From: Paenibacillus taiwanensis DSM 18679
Lineage (GTDB): Bacteria > Bacillota > Bacilli > Paenibacillales > Paenibacillaceae
Reading direction: 5' to 3'
Length of the DNA stretch: 64,000 bases
Assembly (NCBI RefSeq): GCF_000425125.1
Contig: NZ_AULE01000024.1
Span: forward strand, 124,001 to 188,000
Numbering within the stretch: position 1 is the first letter of the stretch; every line of letters begins with the position of its first letter. The translations under genes were made by a program, and so were the position numbers. Positions 28,133-36,961 of this stretch are shown one piece after another. The notes beneath the pieces are model-generated. The model had not been told where the DNA came from. It saw nothing but the letters and a program-made list of their open reading frames with translations, and did no database searches.

Positions 28133-28161
28133 TTGTCATAAAATTGGACAAATGATATAGT
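28133..28161 (+). promoter_or_regulatory. Probable promoter of the asp23-amaP cluster
   Basis: TTGTCA (28133-28138) and TATAGT (28156-28161) with a 17-base spacer, in the 110-base gap after accC. TTGTC and GGACAA also form a small inverted repeat across the -35 region. Confidence 0.5.
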
Positions 28162-28221
28162 TATGAATAATAGGTGGACAGGATTATATCTCCATACATG
28201 AATAGTAAGGAGTGATAATGG

Positions 28222-28632
28222 ATGAATCAAACGATTATTCCGGATTTCGAACGTACAGACTTAGGTAATATTCAAATTGCACCTGAAGTTATTGAAGTTA
28301 TTGCAGGTCTTGCAACGATTGAGGTAGAGGGCGTAGCAGGCATGAGCGGAGGCTTTGCTGGTGGTATCGCTGAATTGCTTGGTCGTAAGAACTTGTCAAA
28401 AGGCGTTAAAGTGGAAGTTGGTCAACGTGAGGCGGCAGTTGATGTATCGATCATCGTCGAGTATGGCAACCGCATCCCTGAGGTGGCGTCTAACATTCAG
28501 AACAATGTAAAGCGTTCCATCGAAATGATGACTGGCCTTCATGTGGTAGAAGTGAATGTGCATGTGCACGATGTTCACTTTAAGTCGCAGGAGAAGCCGG
28601 AAGAGCCGGACAATTCTTCGCGCGTTAAATAG
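28222..28632 (+). CDS. yqhY: Asp23/Gls24 family envelope stress protein YqhY
   Basis: A 136-residue Asp23-family cytoplasmic protein. The core motifs IAPEVIEVIAGLATIEVEGVAGM and VDVSIIVEYGNRIPEVA are clear, followed by a charged tail. In B. subtilis yqhY also sits beside accBC, and its loss disturbs acetyl-CoA carboxylase balance; in Staphylococcus Asp23 coats the membrane through AmaP. Here an AmaP-like gene and a DUF2273 gene follow at once, so the protein is probably membrane-associated. AAGGAG precedes the ATG at 28222. Confidence 0.92.
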   Translation: MNQTIIPDFERTDLGNIQIAPEVIEVIAGLATIEVEGVAGMSGGFAGGIAELLGRKNLSKGVKVEVGQREAAVDVSIIVEYGNRIPEVASNIQNNVKRSIEMMTGLHVVEVNVHVHDVHFKSQEKPEEPDNSSRVK

Positions 28633-28645
28633 TGCTGGATGAGAG

Positions 28646-28670
28646 AACCCCCTCCATATGGCAGGGGGTT
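28646..28670 (+). other. Intercistronic hairpin between yqhY and amaP
   Basis: AACCCCCT (28646-28653) pairs with AGGGGGTT (28663-28670). No T run follows and the next gene's ribosome site is 15 bases on, so it may process or partly attenuate the transcript rather than end it. Confidence 0.5.
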
Positions 28671-28700
28671 ACCTGTAATTCAACAAGGAGGCGCGGCAAT

Positions 28701-29240
28701 ATGGGTAGAATCTTTGACAGACTGCTGTTATTTCTATACAGCATCGTAATCGGCACGTTGTCCGTCGCGGCTATAATTGTAGCAAGCGGCCTGCTACCTG
28801 AGCTTATCGTTTTGAACTTGCCTGATGGCATGTTAATTACGGTTATTACGGTAGCTGCGGTTCTGTTTTTGATAAGCATCCGCTTTTTCTATGTGTCGAT
28901 TCGACGTGAGCGCACTTCATTGCCATCGATCGATCAGCGTACAGAAATAGGAGATATTAAGATCTCGCTCGAAACGATTGAGAATGTAGCGTTAAAGGCG
29001 GCAGGACGGGTGCGTGGTGTTAAGGATCTTAAAGCGCGTATCCGTGCAAATGACGCAGGGTTGGATATTATGATCCGTGCCATCGTAGATGGGGAGAACG
29101 CTATTCCTGGCATTACGGAGGAAGTTCAGCGCAACGTTCGTGACTATGTACATGAGATTACTGGGATTCCTGTATCTTACGTGTCCGTTTACGTCGCGAA
29201 TGTGGTGCAGTCGCAGACGTTTAAGGCACGTGTTGAATAG
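28701..29240 (+). CDS. amaP: AmaP-like alkaline shock membrane anchor protein
   Basis: A 179-residue protein with two N-terminal membrane segments (about residues 6-30 and 42-64) and a C-terminal Asp23-like domain (ISLETIENVALKAAGRVRGV, IPGITEEVQRNVRDYV). This is the architecture of AmaP, which anchors Asp23 to the membrane in Staphylococcus. The ATG at 28701 lies after AAGGAGG; a GTG at 28632, which overlaps the end of yqhY, is unlikely. It forms a cluster with yqhY upstream and the DUF2273 gene 14 bases downstream. Confidence 0.88.
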   Translation: MGRIFDRLLLFLYSIVIGTLSVAAIIVASGLLPELIVLNLPDGMLITVITVAAVLFLISIRFFYVSIRRERTSLPSIDQRTEIGDIKISLETIENVALKAAGRVRGVKDLKARIRANDAGLDIMIRAIVDGENAIPGITEEVQRNVRDYVHEITGIPVSYVSVYVANVVQSQTFKARVE

Positions 29241-29254
29241 GTGGTGAACTTCCG

Positions 29255-29485
29255 ATGTGGAAACAATTGTGGGAGAGTCACAGTGGACGAATCATCGGTA
29301 TAGCAGCTGGAATCGGATTAGGTCTAGTGTATTTATTCGTTGGGTTTTGGGACATGCTCTTTGTTGCGCTGCTCGTATTTATCGGTTACACCGTTGGCAA
29401 GCATAAAGATATGGACTTAGGCCCCATGATCCCGTGGCAGCGAATGCGTGTGTGGCTGTCCGAGCGCTGGAGATGGTTGAAGTAG
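29255..29485 (+). CDS. DUF2273 family small membrane protein
   Basis: A 76-residue protein with two hydrophobic segments (RIIGIAAGIGLGLVYLFVGF and DMLFVALLVFIGYTVG) and a tryptophan- and arginine-rich tail. DUF2273 proteins accompany asp23 and amaP in many Firmicutes and are presumed partners in a membrane-associated envelope stress complex; the biochemical role is unknown. It ends at TAG 29483-29485. The same frame stays open for 48 more codons, to TGA 29630-29632, over a structured element. AGGTGGTG lies upstream of the ATG. Confidence 0.88.
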   Translation: MWKQLWESHSGRIIGIAAGIGLGLVYLFVGFWDMLFVALLVFIGYTVGKHKDMDLGPMIPWQRMRVWLSERWRWLK

Positions 29486-29486
29486 T

Positions 29487-29563
29487 CCTATGGACGCTCC
29501 GAACGACTGTGGCACCGCCGGTCAACCGACGGGGAGCTAATCGGGGCGGGCATAGGATTTTTT
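29487..29563 (+). terminator. Large branched hairpin with T run after the DUF2273 gene
   Basis: CCTATG, CGC and CCGA (29487-29502 region) pair with TCGG, GCG and CATAGG (29541-29556 region) to make an interrupted outer stem. An inner CCGCCGGT/ACCGACGG hairpin sits near 29516-29532, and the whole is followed by six T at 29558-29563. It could act as a terminator of unusual size or as a structured RNA element. The remainder of the 205-base gap before nusB shows no other signal that I recognise. Confidence 0.55.
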
Positions 29564-29690
29564 CTTGGTCGAGCCATTAGGATGTTCCCCGACATATCAA
29601 GTAATCATTTGGCAGCAGAAATAAAACATTGATGATATAGAGCATCGACTGCTGGGACATCATGTTGATAAGAGCGCAGGAGGAACAAAG

Positions 29691-30215
29691 ATGAAAAGAC
29701 GTATCGCGAGAGAAATGGCCATTCAAAGCTTGTACCAATTAGAAATGACAGGGATTACGCCTGAGCAAGCGGTCGAAATGGTCGTGGATGAAGCGAAGCA
29801 AGAGGATAACGAGACGGGTGTAGAGGCAAAGGATGCCTCCGCCATGCGTGAACATGTACTGACATGGGTAGGTGAAACTTGGGCGAAGCGCGAGGATATT
29901 GACTTTGTGCTGACAGGTTACTTGAAAGGTTGGCAAGTTGATCGACTTTCAAGAGTAGACCGTCAAATATTGCGCCTTGCAAGTTACGAATTGTTGTATC
30001 GTGATGATGTGCCGCCAAAAGTAATCGTAAACGAAGCGGTTGTATTGGCGAAGCATTTTGGTACAGATGAGTCAGGCAAGTTCGTAAACGGCGTATTAGG
30101 ACAAATGCTTCGTGATCGTAATCCTGCAGCAGTTATTTCAGATGTGGAAACGGACGAAGGAGCAGCTTCAAGTACTAACACAGATGTAGAAGCTGGTGCT
30201 GTAGAACAAGAGTAA
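29691..30215 (+). CDS. nusB: Transcription antitermination factor NusB
   Basis: All-helical protein that, with NusE (S10), binds boxA RNA and supports antitermination on rRNA operons. The core is clear: MKRRIAREMAIQSLYQLEM at the N-terminus, then VDRQILRLASYELLYRDDVPPKVIVNEAVVLAK and FGTDESGKFVNGVLG. At 174 residues it is longer than the usual 130-140 because of an acidic insert near residues 35-52 and an acidic C-terminal tail of about 30 residues (DVETDEG, EAGAVEQE). AGGAGGA precedes the ATG. Confidence 0.95.
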   Translation: MKRRIAREMAIQSLYQLEMTGITPEQAVEMVVDEAKQEDNETGVEAKDASAMREHVLTWVGETWAKREDIDFVLTGYLKGWQVDRLSRVDRQILRLASYELLYRDDVPPKVIVNEAVVLAKHFGTDESGKFVNGVLGQMLRDRNPAAVISDVETDEGAASSTNTDVEAGAVEQE

Positions 30216-30270
30216 GTTGATAAGATCGGTTGACAGAATAGGCTCGTATTAGGCAAGGAAAGTCATTTGG

Positions 30271-30294
30271 TGTTCTAAAGTTAGTGTTCTAAAG
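30271..30294 (+). repeat. Two direct copies of TGTTCTAAAG upstream of folD
   Basis: TGTTCTAAAG occurs at 30271-30280 and again at 30285-30294, 14 bases apart. An isolated TTGACA follows at 30299-30304 without a matching -10. The gap between nusB and folD is 158 bases. The repeat could be a regulator site or a chance duplication. Confidence 0.4.
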
Positions 30295-30373
30295 CGTGTT
30301 GACATGGATGTATTTCTATTGTTGATCGTGCTTCATGTTGTAATAGATAACGATTTGCATTGGGGGAGAGAAC

Positions 30374-31231
30374 ATGGCAGGTTCTTTGATGAATGGTAAA
30401 ACGGTATCAGCAGCTATGCGTGAAGAAATGAAACAAGAAGTGGACAGATTGACAGCAAAGGGTGTTCAGCCTGGACTTGCTGTTGTATTAGTCGGAGAAG
30501 ATGCAGCATCACAGGTGTATGTGAACAGCAAGCATAAAACATGTTTGGAGCTAGGTTATTACTCAGAAGTACACCGACTCCCAGCAGATACGACGGAATC
30601 TGATCTTCTGGCACTTATTGAGACACTGAATGGACAGTCTACGATTCATGGGATTCTGGTTCAGCTTCCTTTGCCTAAGCATATCAACGAGAAGGCTGTC
30701 ATCGATTCCATTGCAGTTGCCAAAGATGTGGATGGCTTCCATCCGGTAAGCGTTGGTAATTTGGTTATTGGAGACGAGTCTTTGTTGCCTTGTACACCTG
30801 CGGGTGTCATTGAATTGTTGAAGCGCCATGAAGTAGAGATAGCAGGCAAGCATGCGGTTGTTATAGGGCGCAGCAACATTGTTGGTAAACCTGTATCCTT
30901 GCTGTTGCAGCGCGAGAATGCAACCGTTACAATGTGTCATTCACGCACGGCTAACATGAAGGAATTGACGCGTCAAGCAGACATTCTTGTCGTTGCGATT
31001 GGTCGCGCCAATTTTGTAGACCGCTCCTTCCTGAAGCCAGGTGTTGTGGTAATTGACGTAGGCATGAACCGCCTTGATAACGGCAAGCTTGCGGGTGATG
31101 TTGATTTTGAAGATGTCAAAGACTTGTGTGCTTGGATAACACCTGTTCCAGGTGGTGTAGGTCCGATGACGATTACGATGCTTATGTACAATACACTTAA
31201 AGCAGCAAAGAGGATTCACCAAATAACGTAA
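30374..31231 (+). CDS. folD: Bifunctional methylene-THF dehydrogenase/methenyl-THF cyclohydrolase
   Basis: Interconverts 5,10-methylene- and 10-formyl-tetrahydrofolate for purine and formyl-methionine synthesis, using NADP. The 285-residue product has VYVNSKHKTC with the catalytic lysine, GILVQLPLPKHI, KDVDGFHPVSVGNL, the nucleotide-binding VIGRSNIVGKPVS and the C-terminal TPVPGGVGPMTITMLM. Length and motifs are complete. The ATG at 30374 follows GGGGGAGAG. It may be co-transcribed with xseA downstream, subject to the hairpin between them. Confidence 0.97.
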   Translation: MAGSLMNGKTVSAAMREEMKQEVDRLTAKGVQPGLAVVLVGEDAASQVYVNSKHKTCLELGYYSEVHRLPADTTESDLLALIETLNGQSTIHGILVQLPLPKHINEKAVIDSIAVAKDVDGFHPVSVGNLVIGDESLLPCTPAGVIELLKRHEVEIAGKHAVVIGRSNIVGKPVSLLLQRENATVTMCHSRTANMKELTRQADILVVAIGRANFVDRSFLKPGVVVIDVGMNRLDNGKLAGDVDFEDVKDLCAWITPVPGGVGPMTITMLMYNTLKAAKRIHQIT

Positions 31232-31257
31232 CGGATATATGAGGCTTACTGACATGC

Positions 31258-31294
31258 AGGGTGATAGCGGTGAAGGACTACCGGGTATCACCCT
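31258..31294 (+). terminator. Terminator-like hairpin between folD and xseA
   Basis: AGGGTGATA (31258-31266) pairs with TATCACCCT (31286-31294), with an inner CGGT/ACCG pairing, followed by a short T-rich stretch. The T run is broken, so it may be partial. Confidence 0.6.
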
Positions 31295-31323
31295 TGTCTT
31301 ACTTATAAGGCGGGAGGATGTTG

Positions 31324-32694
31324 ATGTCACGTACAGATGAACAGCGGATTATGTCCGTTAAAGATCTCAATCGATACATTCGTATGAAACTGGATGGCGA
31401 TGAACGCATGCAGGATATTTGGCTGCGTGGAGAGATATCTAATTTTACGCATCATTCGAGCGGCCATATGTACTTTACATTGAAGGATGCAGATAGTCGA
31501 ATTAAAGCGATTATGTTTGCTTCCAACAATCAAAAGCTTCCGTTCCGGCCAAAGGAAGGCACACGAGTCGTTGCTAATGGCTATGTGACCGTCTATGAGC
31601 GTGACGGTCAGTATCAGTTCTATGCACAGCAGATGCAGCCTGACGGTATTGGCAGCTTATATTTAGCCTATGAGCAGTTAAAGCAGAAGCTTCAGGGGGA
31701 AGGCTTGTTTGATGAGGGACGCAAAAAACCTTTGCCCACTTTTCCGAGAGCGATTGGTGTTGTAACGTCTCCTACTGGAGCGGCCATCCGTGATATTTTA
31801 ACGACACTTCATCGCAGACAACCTGGTATGACGGTACTGGTCTATCCCGTATTGGTGCAAGGCAAGCAAGCAGCCTCTTCAATCGCGCATGCTATACAAG
31901 CTCTAAACCGTCATGGTGAAGTAGATGTCATTATTGCAGGTAGAGGCGGCGGCTCATTAGAAGAACTATGGGCCTTTAACGAAGAAATTGTTGCCCGTGC
32001 AATTTCAGAATCACATCTGCCCGTTATTTCTGCGGTTGGACATGAGACTGATTTTACGATTGCGGATTTTGTGGCAGATTTACGAGCACCAACACCAACT
32101 GCGGCAGCAGAGCTGGCTGTACCTCATCAGGACGACCTCAAGCAGCACTTGCATCATCTGGATCGACGACTGAAGCAGGCGATACAGCGTAATGTTGCGA
32201 TACAACAGGAACGCTTGTTAAGAGTTCAGCAATCACCTGTCATTCGTAAGCCGAAGCAAAGCGTGCAGCAGTATCGGGAAAGGTTGGCACGCTGGAATGA
32301 ACGCTTGTTAAACAGAGGGAAGTTGACTGTCGTTGGTGCTGAACAACGTCTACATGCTGCAACTGCAAGGCTGCGTGAGCAGTCGCCGCTAAATCAGACG
32401 AAGATGGCTAGAACGCGTCTTGTTACAAATACGAAACAGCTGCGATCGCTGATCAACAGTATCGTCAGCAAACAGCAGATGCAGCTTCACGGGACTATGC
32501 GACAGCTTGATGCGTTAAGTCCACTTAAAGTAATGTCAAGAGGATACAGCCTCGTATATGATGAGCAGGAAAACAAACTCATTAAGCAAGTTGCAGACGT
32601 GCAGCTAGGTGATATCATAAAAGTGAACGTGTCGGACGGGCAGCTGAATTGCCAGGTATGGTCCATGAAAGGGAGAGAAGACGATGAATCATGA
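31324..32694 (+). CDS. xseA: Exodeoxyribonuclease VII large subunit
   Basis: Catalytic subunit of exonuclease VII, which degrades single-stranded DNA from both ends. The 456-residue protein has the N-terminal OB-fold (DIWLRGEISNFTHHSSGHMYFTLKD region), the catalytic core with GVVTSPTGAAIRDIL, IIAGRGGGSLEELWAFN and SAVGHETDFTIADFVAD, and a long coiled C-terminal part. The third codon ATG (31324) is favoured by GGGAGG 6 bases upstream; the ATG at 31318 overlaps that site. It overlaps xseB by 11 bases, which suggests coupled translation of the two subunits. Confidence 0.96.
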   Translation: MSRTDEQRIMSVKDLNRYIRMKLDGDERMQDIWLRGEISNFTHHSSGHMYFTLKDADSRIKAIMFASNNQKLPFRPKEGTRVVANGYVTVYERDGQYQFYAQQMQPDGIGSLYLAYEQLKQKLQGEGLFDEGRKKPLPTFPRAIGVVTSPTGAAIRDILTTLHRRQPGMTVLVYPVLVQGKQAASSIAHAIQALNRHGEVDVIIAGRGGGSLEELWAFNEEIVARAISESHLPVISAVGHETDFTIADFVADLRAPTPTAAAELAVPHQDDLKQHLHHLDRRLKQAIQRNVAIQQERLLRVQQSPVIRKPKQSVQQYRERLARWNERLLNRGKLTVVGAEQRLHAATARLREQSPLNQTKMARTRLVTNTKQLRSLINSIVSKQQMQLHGTMRQLDALSPLKVMSRGYSLVYDEQENKLIKQVADVQLGDIIKVNVSDGQLNCQVWSMKGREDDES

Positions 32695-32944
32695 TACGGA
32701 ACAAGTACAAGCCATGTCCTTTGAAGCTGCGATGGAACGCTTAGAGCACATCGTCAACCAACTGGAAAGTGGCGATGTTCCCTTAGAGCAGGCGATTGAG
32801 TTATTTCAAGAAGGAATGATGCTGTCGAAGAACTGCTCGTCCAAGCTTGAACAGGTGGAGCGCAAGATCGAAATGCTGACAGAGCAAGACGGAGAATGGC
32901 AGCGACAGGCGTTTCAACCGGAAGCAGGTGACCTGATTGAATAA
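32684..32944 (+). CDS. xseB: Exodeoxyribonuclease VII small subunit
   Basis: Small helical-hairpin subunit that coats the large subunit of exonuclease VII. The 86-residue product has the family pattern MSFEAAMERLEHIVNQLESG followed by PLEQAIELFQEGM. The start overlaps the xseA end and its own end overlaps ispA by 8 bases, so the three genes are tightly coupled. GGGAGAG precedes the ATG. Confidence 0.95.
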   Translation: MNHDTEQVQAMSFEAAMERLEHIVNQLESGDVPLEQAIELFQEGMMLSKNCSSKLEQVERKIEMLTEQDGEWQRQAFQPEAGDLIE

Positions 32945-33851
32945 CGCCGAAGCAAATCTGGCATTGGAACACTATCTAAAGTCGCGGGTAAGCGAGATTG
33001 AGGAAGCGCTTCCGAAGACACTTCCGGCAGATTGGGTATTTCCCAACAATCTAAAGGAATCGATGATGTATTCGTTAATGGCCGGAGGAAAGCGGCTGCG
33101 CCCTGTGTTTGTGCTAGTGGCATGTGAAAGCTTGGGGGGCAACGTGCAATCGGCAATGCCTGTAGCATGTGCGGTAGAAATGATTCACACCTATTCTTTA
33201 GTCCACGACGATCTGCCGGCAATGGACAATGATGATTATCGTCGAGGCAAGCTGACGAATCATAAAGTACATGGGGAAGCGATGGCCATTCTCGCCGGTG
33301 ACGGGCTGCTTACCCATGCATTTTATAGTGTGACACAGGCCACTCGTCAGTATGGTGTGCCAGCAGATATTATGTTAACGGTAGCTGAGGAGCTGTCTTA
33401 TTATTCAGGTGTGATAGGGATGGTCGGTGGACAAGCCGCTGATATGCTAGGCGAGCAAGGCGTGACTTCCATTCAGCAGCTAGAATACATACATTTGCAT
33501 AAGACAAGTGATTTGATCGTCTTTTCACTTCGTGCAGGTGCAAGAATCGGCGGCGCTAACGAGCAGCAAATTGCCGCACTGACCGAATTCGGCAGAAAGC
33601 TGGGGCTTGCCTTTCAAATTCAGGATGACATTCTGGATATTATCGGTGATGAAGCCTTACTCGGCAAACAAAAGGGCAGTGATGAGAAAAGCGGCAAGGT
33701 GACCTATCCTTACTTTATTGGTCTGGATGCATCCAAAGCGGAAGTGGCACGATTGACGCAGGAGGCGAAATCAGCTGTGCTGGAGGCCAATTTGCCGTAC
33801 CCAGACAGATTGCTGGAATTGGCTGACTATTTGATGAATCGAGTATATTAA
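32937..33851 (+). CDS. ispA: Farnesyl diphosphate synthase (short-chain prenyltransferase)
   Basis: Condenses isopentenyl diphosphate with dimethylallyl and geranyl diphosphates to make farnesyl diphosphate for undecaprenol, menaquinone and haem side chains. The 304-residue product has the first aspartate-rich motif VHDDLPAMDNDDYRRG near residues 87-102 and the second, FQIQDDILDIIGD, near residue 225, plus GGKRLRP near residue 50. The start is TTG 32937, inside the end of xseB, with GCAGGTG upstream. It feeds on the product of the pathway started by dxs just downstream. Confidence 0.95.
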   Translation: MNNAEANLALEHYLKSRVSEIEEALPKTLPADWVFPNNLKESMMYSLMAGGKRLRPVFVLVACESLGGNVQSAMPVACAVEMIHTYSLVHDDLPAMDNDDYRRGKLTNHKVHGEAMAILAGDGLLTHAFYSVTQATRQYGVPADIMLTVAEELSYYSGVIGMVGGQAADMLGEQGVTSIQQLEYIHLHKTSDLIVFSLRAGARIGGANEQQIAALTEFGRKLGLAFQIQDDILDIIGDEALLGKQKGSDEKSGKVTYPYFIGLDASKAEVARLTQEAKSAVLEANLPYPDRLLELADYLMNRVY

Positions 33852-33892
33852 TGTATACCTTGCGGATAAATTTCGAAGTGCAGCTGCTCATG

Positions 33893-33901
33893 TGTTATAA
33901 T
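33893..33901 (+). promoter_or_regulatory. Extended -10 promoter for dxs
   Basis: TG (33893-33894), one base, then TATAAT (33896-33901) in the 154-base gap before dxs. No strong -35 is seen at the right distance. Confidence 0.5.
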
Positions 33902-34005
33902 AAGCGGGTACCTTTTATGTGAGAACTTTTACATGAATTGGTGTATATATAGATAGGTTAACACGTATCATCACCAAATGAACCAACGAAAGCGAGGGAA
34001 AACCC

Positions 34006-35904
34006 GTGCTGCTCGAACAGATAAATCAACCTAGTGATCTGAAGCGGCTGACGGTGGATCAACTGCCAGCGCTCGCCGAAGAGATTCGCCAATTCCTCAT
34101 CGAGAAGCTGTCTGCCACTGGCGGGCATTTGGCACCTAATTTGGGCGTGGTAGAGCTAACGATCGTCCTTCATTATTTGTACAATAGTCCTATCGACAAG
34201 TTTTTATTTGATGTTGGACATCAATCGTATGTTCACAAAATATTGACGGGTCGTAAAGATAAATTTGATACGCTCAGGCAGTACAAAGGTTTGTGCGGAT
34301 TTGTTAAGCGTGCAGAAAGTGAACATGACGTATGGGAAGCAGGCCATAGCAGTACATCGTTATCAGCAGCAATGGGAATGGCGTTGTCACGTGATCTAAA
34401 GGGAGAGGACAACAAGGTTGTCGCCATAATCGGGGATGGCGCTCTAACCGGAGGCATGGCATTGGAAGCTCTAAATCATATCGGTCACGAAAAGCGGAAT
34501 TTAATGGTCGTGCTTAATGATAATGAAATGTCGATTGCGCCTAATGTAGGAGCTTTACACAATTACTTAGGCAAGATCCGTTCAGACCGTACGTATGTAA
34601 AAGCAAAGGAAGAAGTAGAACAGCTGCTGAAGAAAATACCGGCCATTGGCGGCAAGCTTGCCAAAACAGCTGAACGGATGAAGGACGGTTTCAAATACTT
34701 AGTAGTTTCAGGGATGCTATTTGAAGAGTTTGGCCTGACATACTTGGGGCCTGTTGATGGGCACGACATTAGGAAGCTTATAGATACATTTGATCAAGCT
34801 GATCGTGTTGAAGGTCCTGTACTCGTGCATGTCATTACACGCAAAGGCAAAGGGTATTCACCTGCGGAAGCGGATTCGCACAAGTGGCACGGCATCACAC
34901 CCTATAAGATTGAGTCCGGTCAAGTTGTAAAAGCAGTCGGTAATCCTATGTATACGGAAGTGTTTGGTAATGCACTAATTGAGCTTGCAGCGCAGGACGA
35001 TCGAATTGTTGCGGTAACACCTGCGATGCCTGGTGGTTCGGGGCTGTTACAGTTTGCAGAGAAGTTTCCTGGTCGGATGATAGACGTTGGGATCGCGGAA
35101 CAACATGCAGCAACGATGTGCGCTGCTCTTGCACTGGAAGGGATGAAGCCAGTTTACGCAGTGTATTCCACATTTTTGCAGCGGGCCTATGATCAAGTCG
35201 TTCATGATATTTGCCGTCAAGATGCAAATGTCATTTTTGCAATTGATCGTGCCGGATTTGTTGGACCGGACGGGGAAACCCATCAAGGCATTTACGATAT
35301 CGCGTATATGCGTCATATTCCGAATATCGTACTGATGATGCCTAAAGACGAGAACGAATTGCGGCATATGATGAAGACCGCTGTGGAATACAATGCAGGT
35401 CCAATTGCTGTGCGTTATCCACGCATTAACGGTGTCGGTGTAGCGTGTGACCCCGAACTTCATCCGATTCCAATCGGAAGTTGGGAAGTCGTTCGTCAGG
35501 GAGACAATGCAGTAGTGCTTGCTGTAGGACCGATGATCCAGATTGCAGAGGAAGCTGCCGAGCTGCTGCGCCGTGATGGTATTCAGCTGCGCGTCGTTAA
35601 CGCTCGTTTTATTAAGCCGCTGGATGAAACGATGTTGTTGCAGCTTGCCAAAGAACATTTGCCGATGATCGTATTGGAAGAAGCTTGTACGAGAGGCGGA
35701 CTTGGCAGCAGTGTGCTGGAATTTTATGCAGAGCGCCACATTTATAATCAAATGGTTACTCCGATTGGGGTTCCAGATTATTTTGTGGAACATGGAAGTA
35801 TTAAGCAGCAGCGTGAAGAAGTCGGCTTGACAGCGGATCGGGTTGCTAACGAGCTAAGAACGATGTTATTTTCGCGCGGCGACAATCGACTGACACGCGC
35901 ATAA
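34006..35904 (+). CDS. dxs: 1-deoxy-D-xylulose-5-phosphate synthase
   Basis: Thiamine-diphosphate enzyme joining pyruvate and glyceraldehyde 3-phosphate, the entry step of the MEP isoprenoid pathway. It has 632 residues. Visible features are [15 protein letters not shown] and [10 protein letters not shown] at the N-terminus, the ThDP motif [15 protein letters not shown] ending in NDNEMSI, and transketolase-like [36 protein letters not shown]-like and C-terminal [15 protein letters not shown]. The start is GTG 34006 after GAGGG. It is followed 29 bases on by yqxC, as in B. subtilis. Confidence 0.96.
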   Translation: MLLEQINQPSDLKRLTVDQLPALAEEIRQFLIEKLSATGGHLAPNLGVVELTIVLHYLYNSPIDKFLFDVGHQSYVHKILTGRKDKFDTLRQYKGLCGFVKRAESEHDVWEAGHSSTSLSAAMGMALSRDLKGEDNKVVAIIGDGALTGGMALEALNHIGHEKRNLMVVLNDNEMSIAPNVGALHNYLGKIRSDRTYVKAKEEVEQLLKKIPAIGGKLAKTAERMKDGFKYLVVSGMLFEEFGLTYLGPVDGHDIRKLIDTFDQADRVEGPVLVHVITRKGKGYSPAEADSHKWHGITPYKIESGQVVKAVGNPMYTEVFGNALIELAAQDDRIVAVTPAMPGGSGLLQFAEKFPGRMIDVGIAEQHAATMCAALALEGMKPVYAVYSTFLQRAYDQVVHDICRQDANVIFAIDRAGFVGPDGETHQGIYDIAYMRHIPNIVLMMPKDENELRHMMKTAVEYNAGPIAVRYPRINGVGVACDPELHPIPIGSWEVVRQGDNAVVLAVGPMIQIAEEAAELLRRDGIQLRVVNARFIKPLDETMLLQLAKEHLPMIVLEEACTRGGLGSSVLEFYAERHIYNQMVTPIGVPDYFVEHGSIKQQREEVGLTADRVANELRTMLFSRGDNRLTRA

Positions 35905-35933
35905 CGTAATCTTGACAAGACAGGAGCTAGGGC

Positions 35934-36770
35934 ATGTCGACACCGAAAGAACGCATAGATGTGCTGCTCGTTGAGCAGGCCTTCTATGAAAGCCGCGAAA
36001 AGGCTAAAGCAGCCATAATGGCGGGACTTGTCTATGCAGACGGAGAACGAATTGAGAAGGCAGGGATGAAAGTACCCCGTGCTGTTTCCATTCATGTGAA
36101 GGGCGCACCGCATCCTTATGTAGGACGCGGTGGTCTGAAGCTAGAAAAGGCGATCCAGCATTTTGAGCTATCACTGCAAGATGCGACGATGATTGATATT
36201 GGCTCGTCAACAGGAGGGTTCACCGATTGTGCTCTCCAAAACGGTGCAGCGAAAGTATATGCGGTAGATGTTGGCTACAATCAATTGGATTGGTCTTTAC
36301 GTAATGATGAACGGGTAAAGGTTATGGAACGTACCAATTTCCGTTACGTTGAGAGAGAACATCTTGAAGGCCCTCAGCCGGATTTTGCATCAATTGATGT
36401 ATCCTTTATCTCCTTGAAGCTTATTTTGCCGCCTTTGCGGGCATTAATTACACGTCCTGGACGTATTGTCGCTTTAATTAAGCCACAATTTGAAGCAGGC
36501 AGGGAAAAGGTCGGGAAGTCAGGAGTAGTGAAGGACCCGGCTACGCACGAAGCTGTACTGCGTGACATTCTTGACTTCGGAACCGAAATGGGCTTCGTTT
36601 TGCAGGGCTTAACGTATTCTCCTATTACTGGAGGCGAGGGCAATATCGAATTTCTGGCGTACTGGATCGTGCCGGATGAACTAAACGAGGGGTATGGGGT
36701 AACGACCTCCCGTGATTATATTGCACAAGTTGTCAAGGAGGCCAATCAGAAATTTCGGGCTTCTTCTTGA
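35934..36770 (+). CDS. yqxC: TlyA family rRNA 2'-O-methyltransferase (YqxC)
   Basis: A 278-residue protein with an N-terminal S4 RNA-binding domain (ERIDVLLVEQAFYESREKAKAAIMAG) and an FtsJ-like methyltransferase domain (MIDIGSSTGGFTDCALQNGA for SAM, VDVGYNQLDW, DFASIDVSFISLKLILP). Homologous TlyA proteins methylate 16S and 23S rRNA; the exact target here is inferred. AGGAGCTAGGG precedes the ATG at 35934. It follows dxs closely and ends in a strong terminator. Confidence 0.92.
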   Translation: MSTPKERIDVLLVEQAFYESREKAKAAIMAGLVYADGERIEKAGMKVPRAVSIHVKGAPHPYVGRGGLKLEKAIQHFELSLQDATMIDIGSSTGGFTDCALQNGAAKVYAVDVGYNQLDWSLRNDERVKVMERTNFRYVEREHLEGPQPDFASIDVSFISLKLILPPLRALITRPGRIVALIKPQFEAGREKVGKSGVVKDPATHEAVLRDILDFGTEMGFVLQGLTYSPITGGEGNIEFLAYWIVPDELNEGYGVTTSRDYIAQVVKEANQKFRASS

Positions 36771-36808
36771 CAACTAAGTAATCATTTTTATAAATATGTA
36801 TTAGATGA

Positions 36809-36854
36809 AACCTATCCGTAAAGGGACAAGCATCCAACGGATGGGTTTTCTTTT
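36809..36854 (+). terminator. Rho-independent terminator after yqxC
   Basis: AACCTATCCGT (36809-36819) pairs with ACGGATGGGTT (36837-36847), with one G-U pair, followed by TTCTTTT. Confidence 0.88.
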
Positions 36855-36961
36855 GCTGTTTACCCCCTTTTTCCTATACAATGTACATATACAGCAAATT
36901 GAAGCCTTTTCACATCACGATGAGCCATTATCATGTACCTCTAATTAAGGATGGTGTTGGC

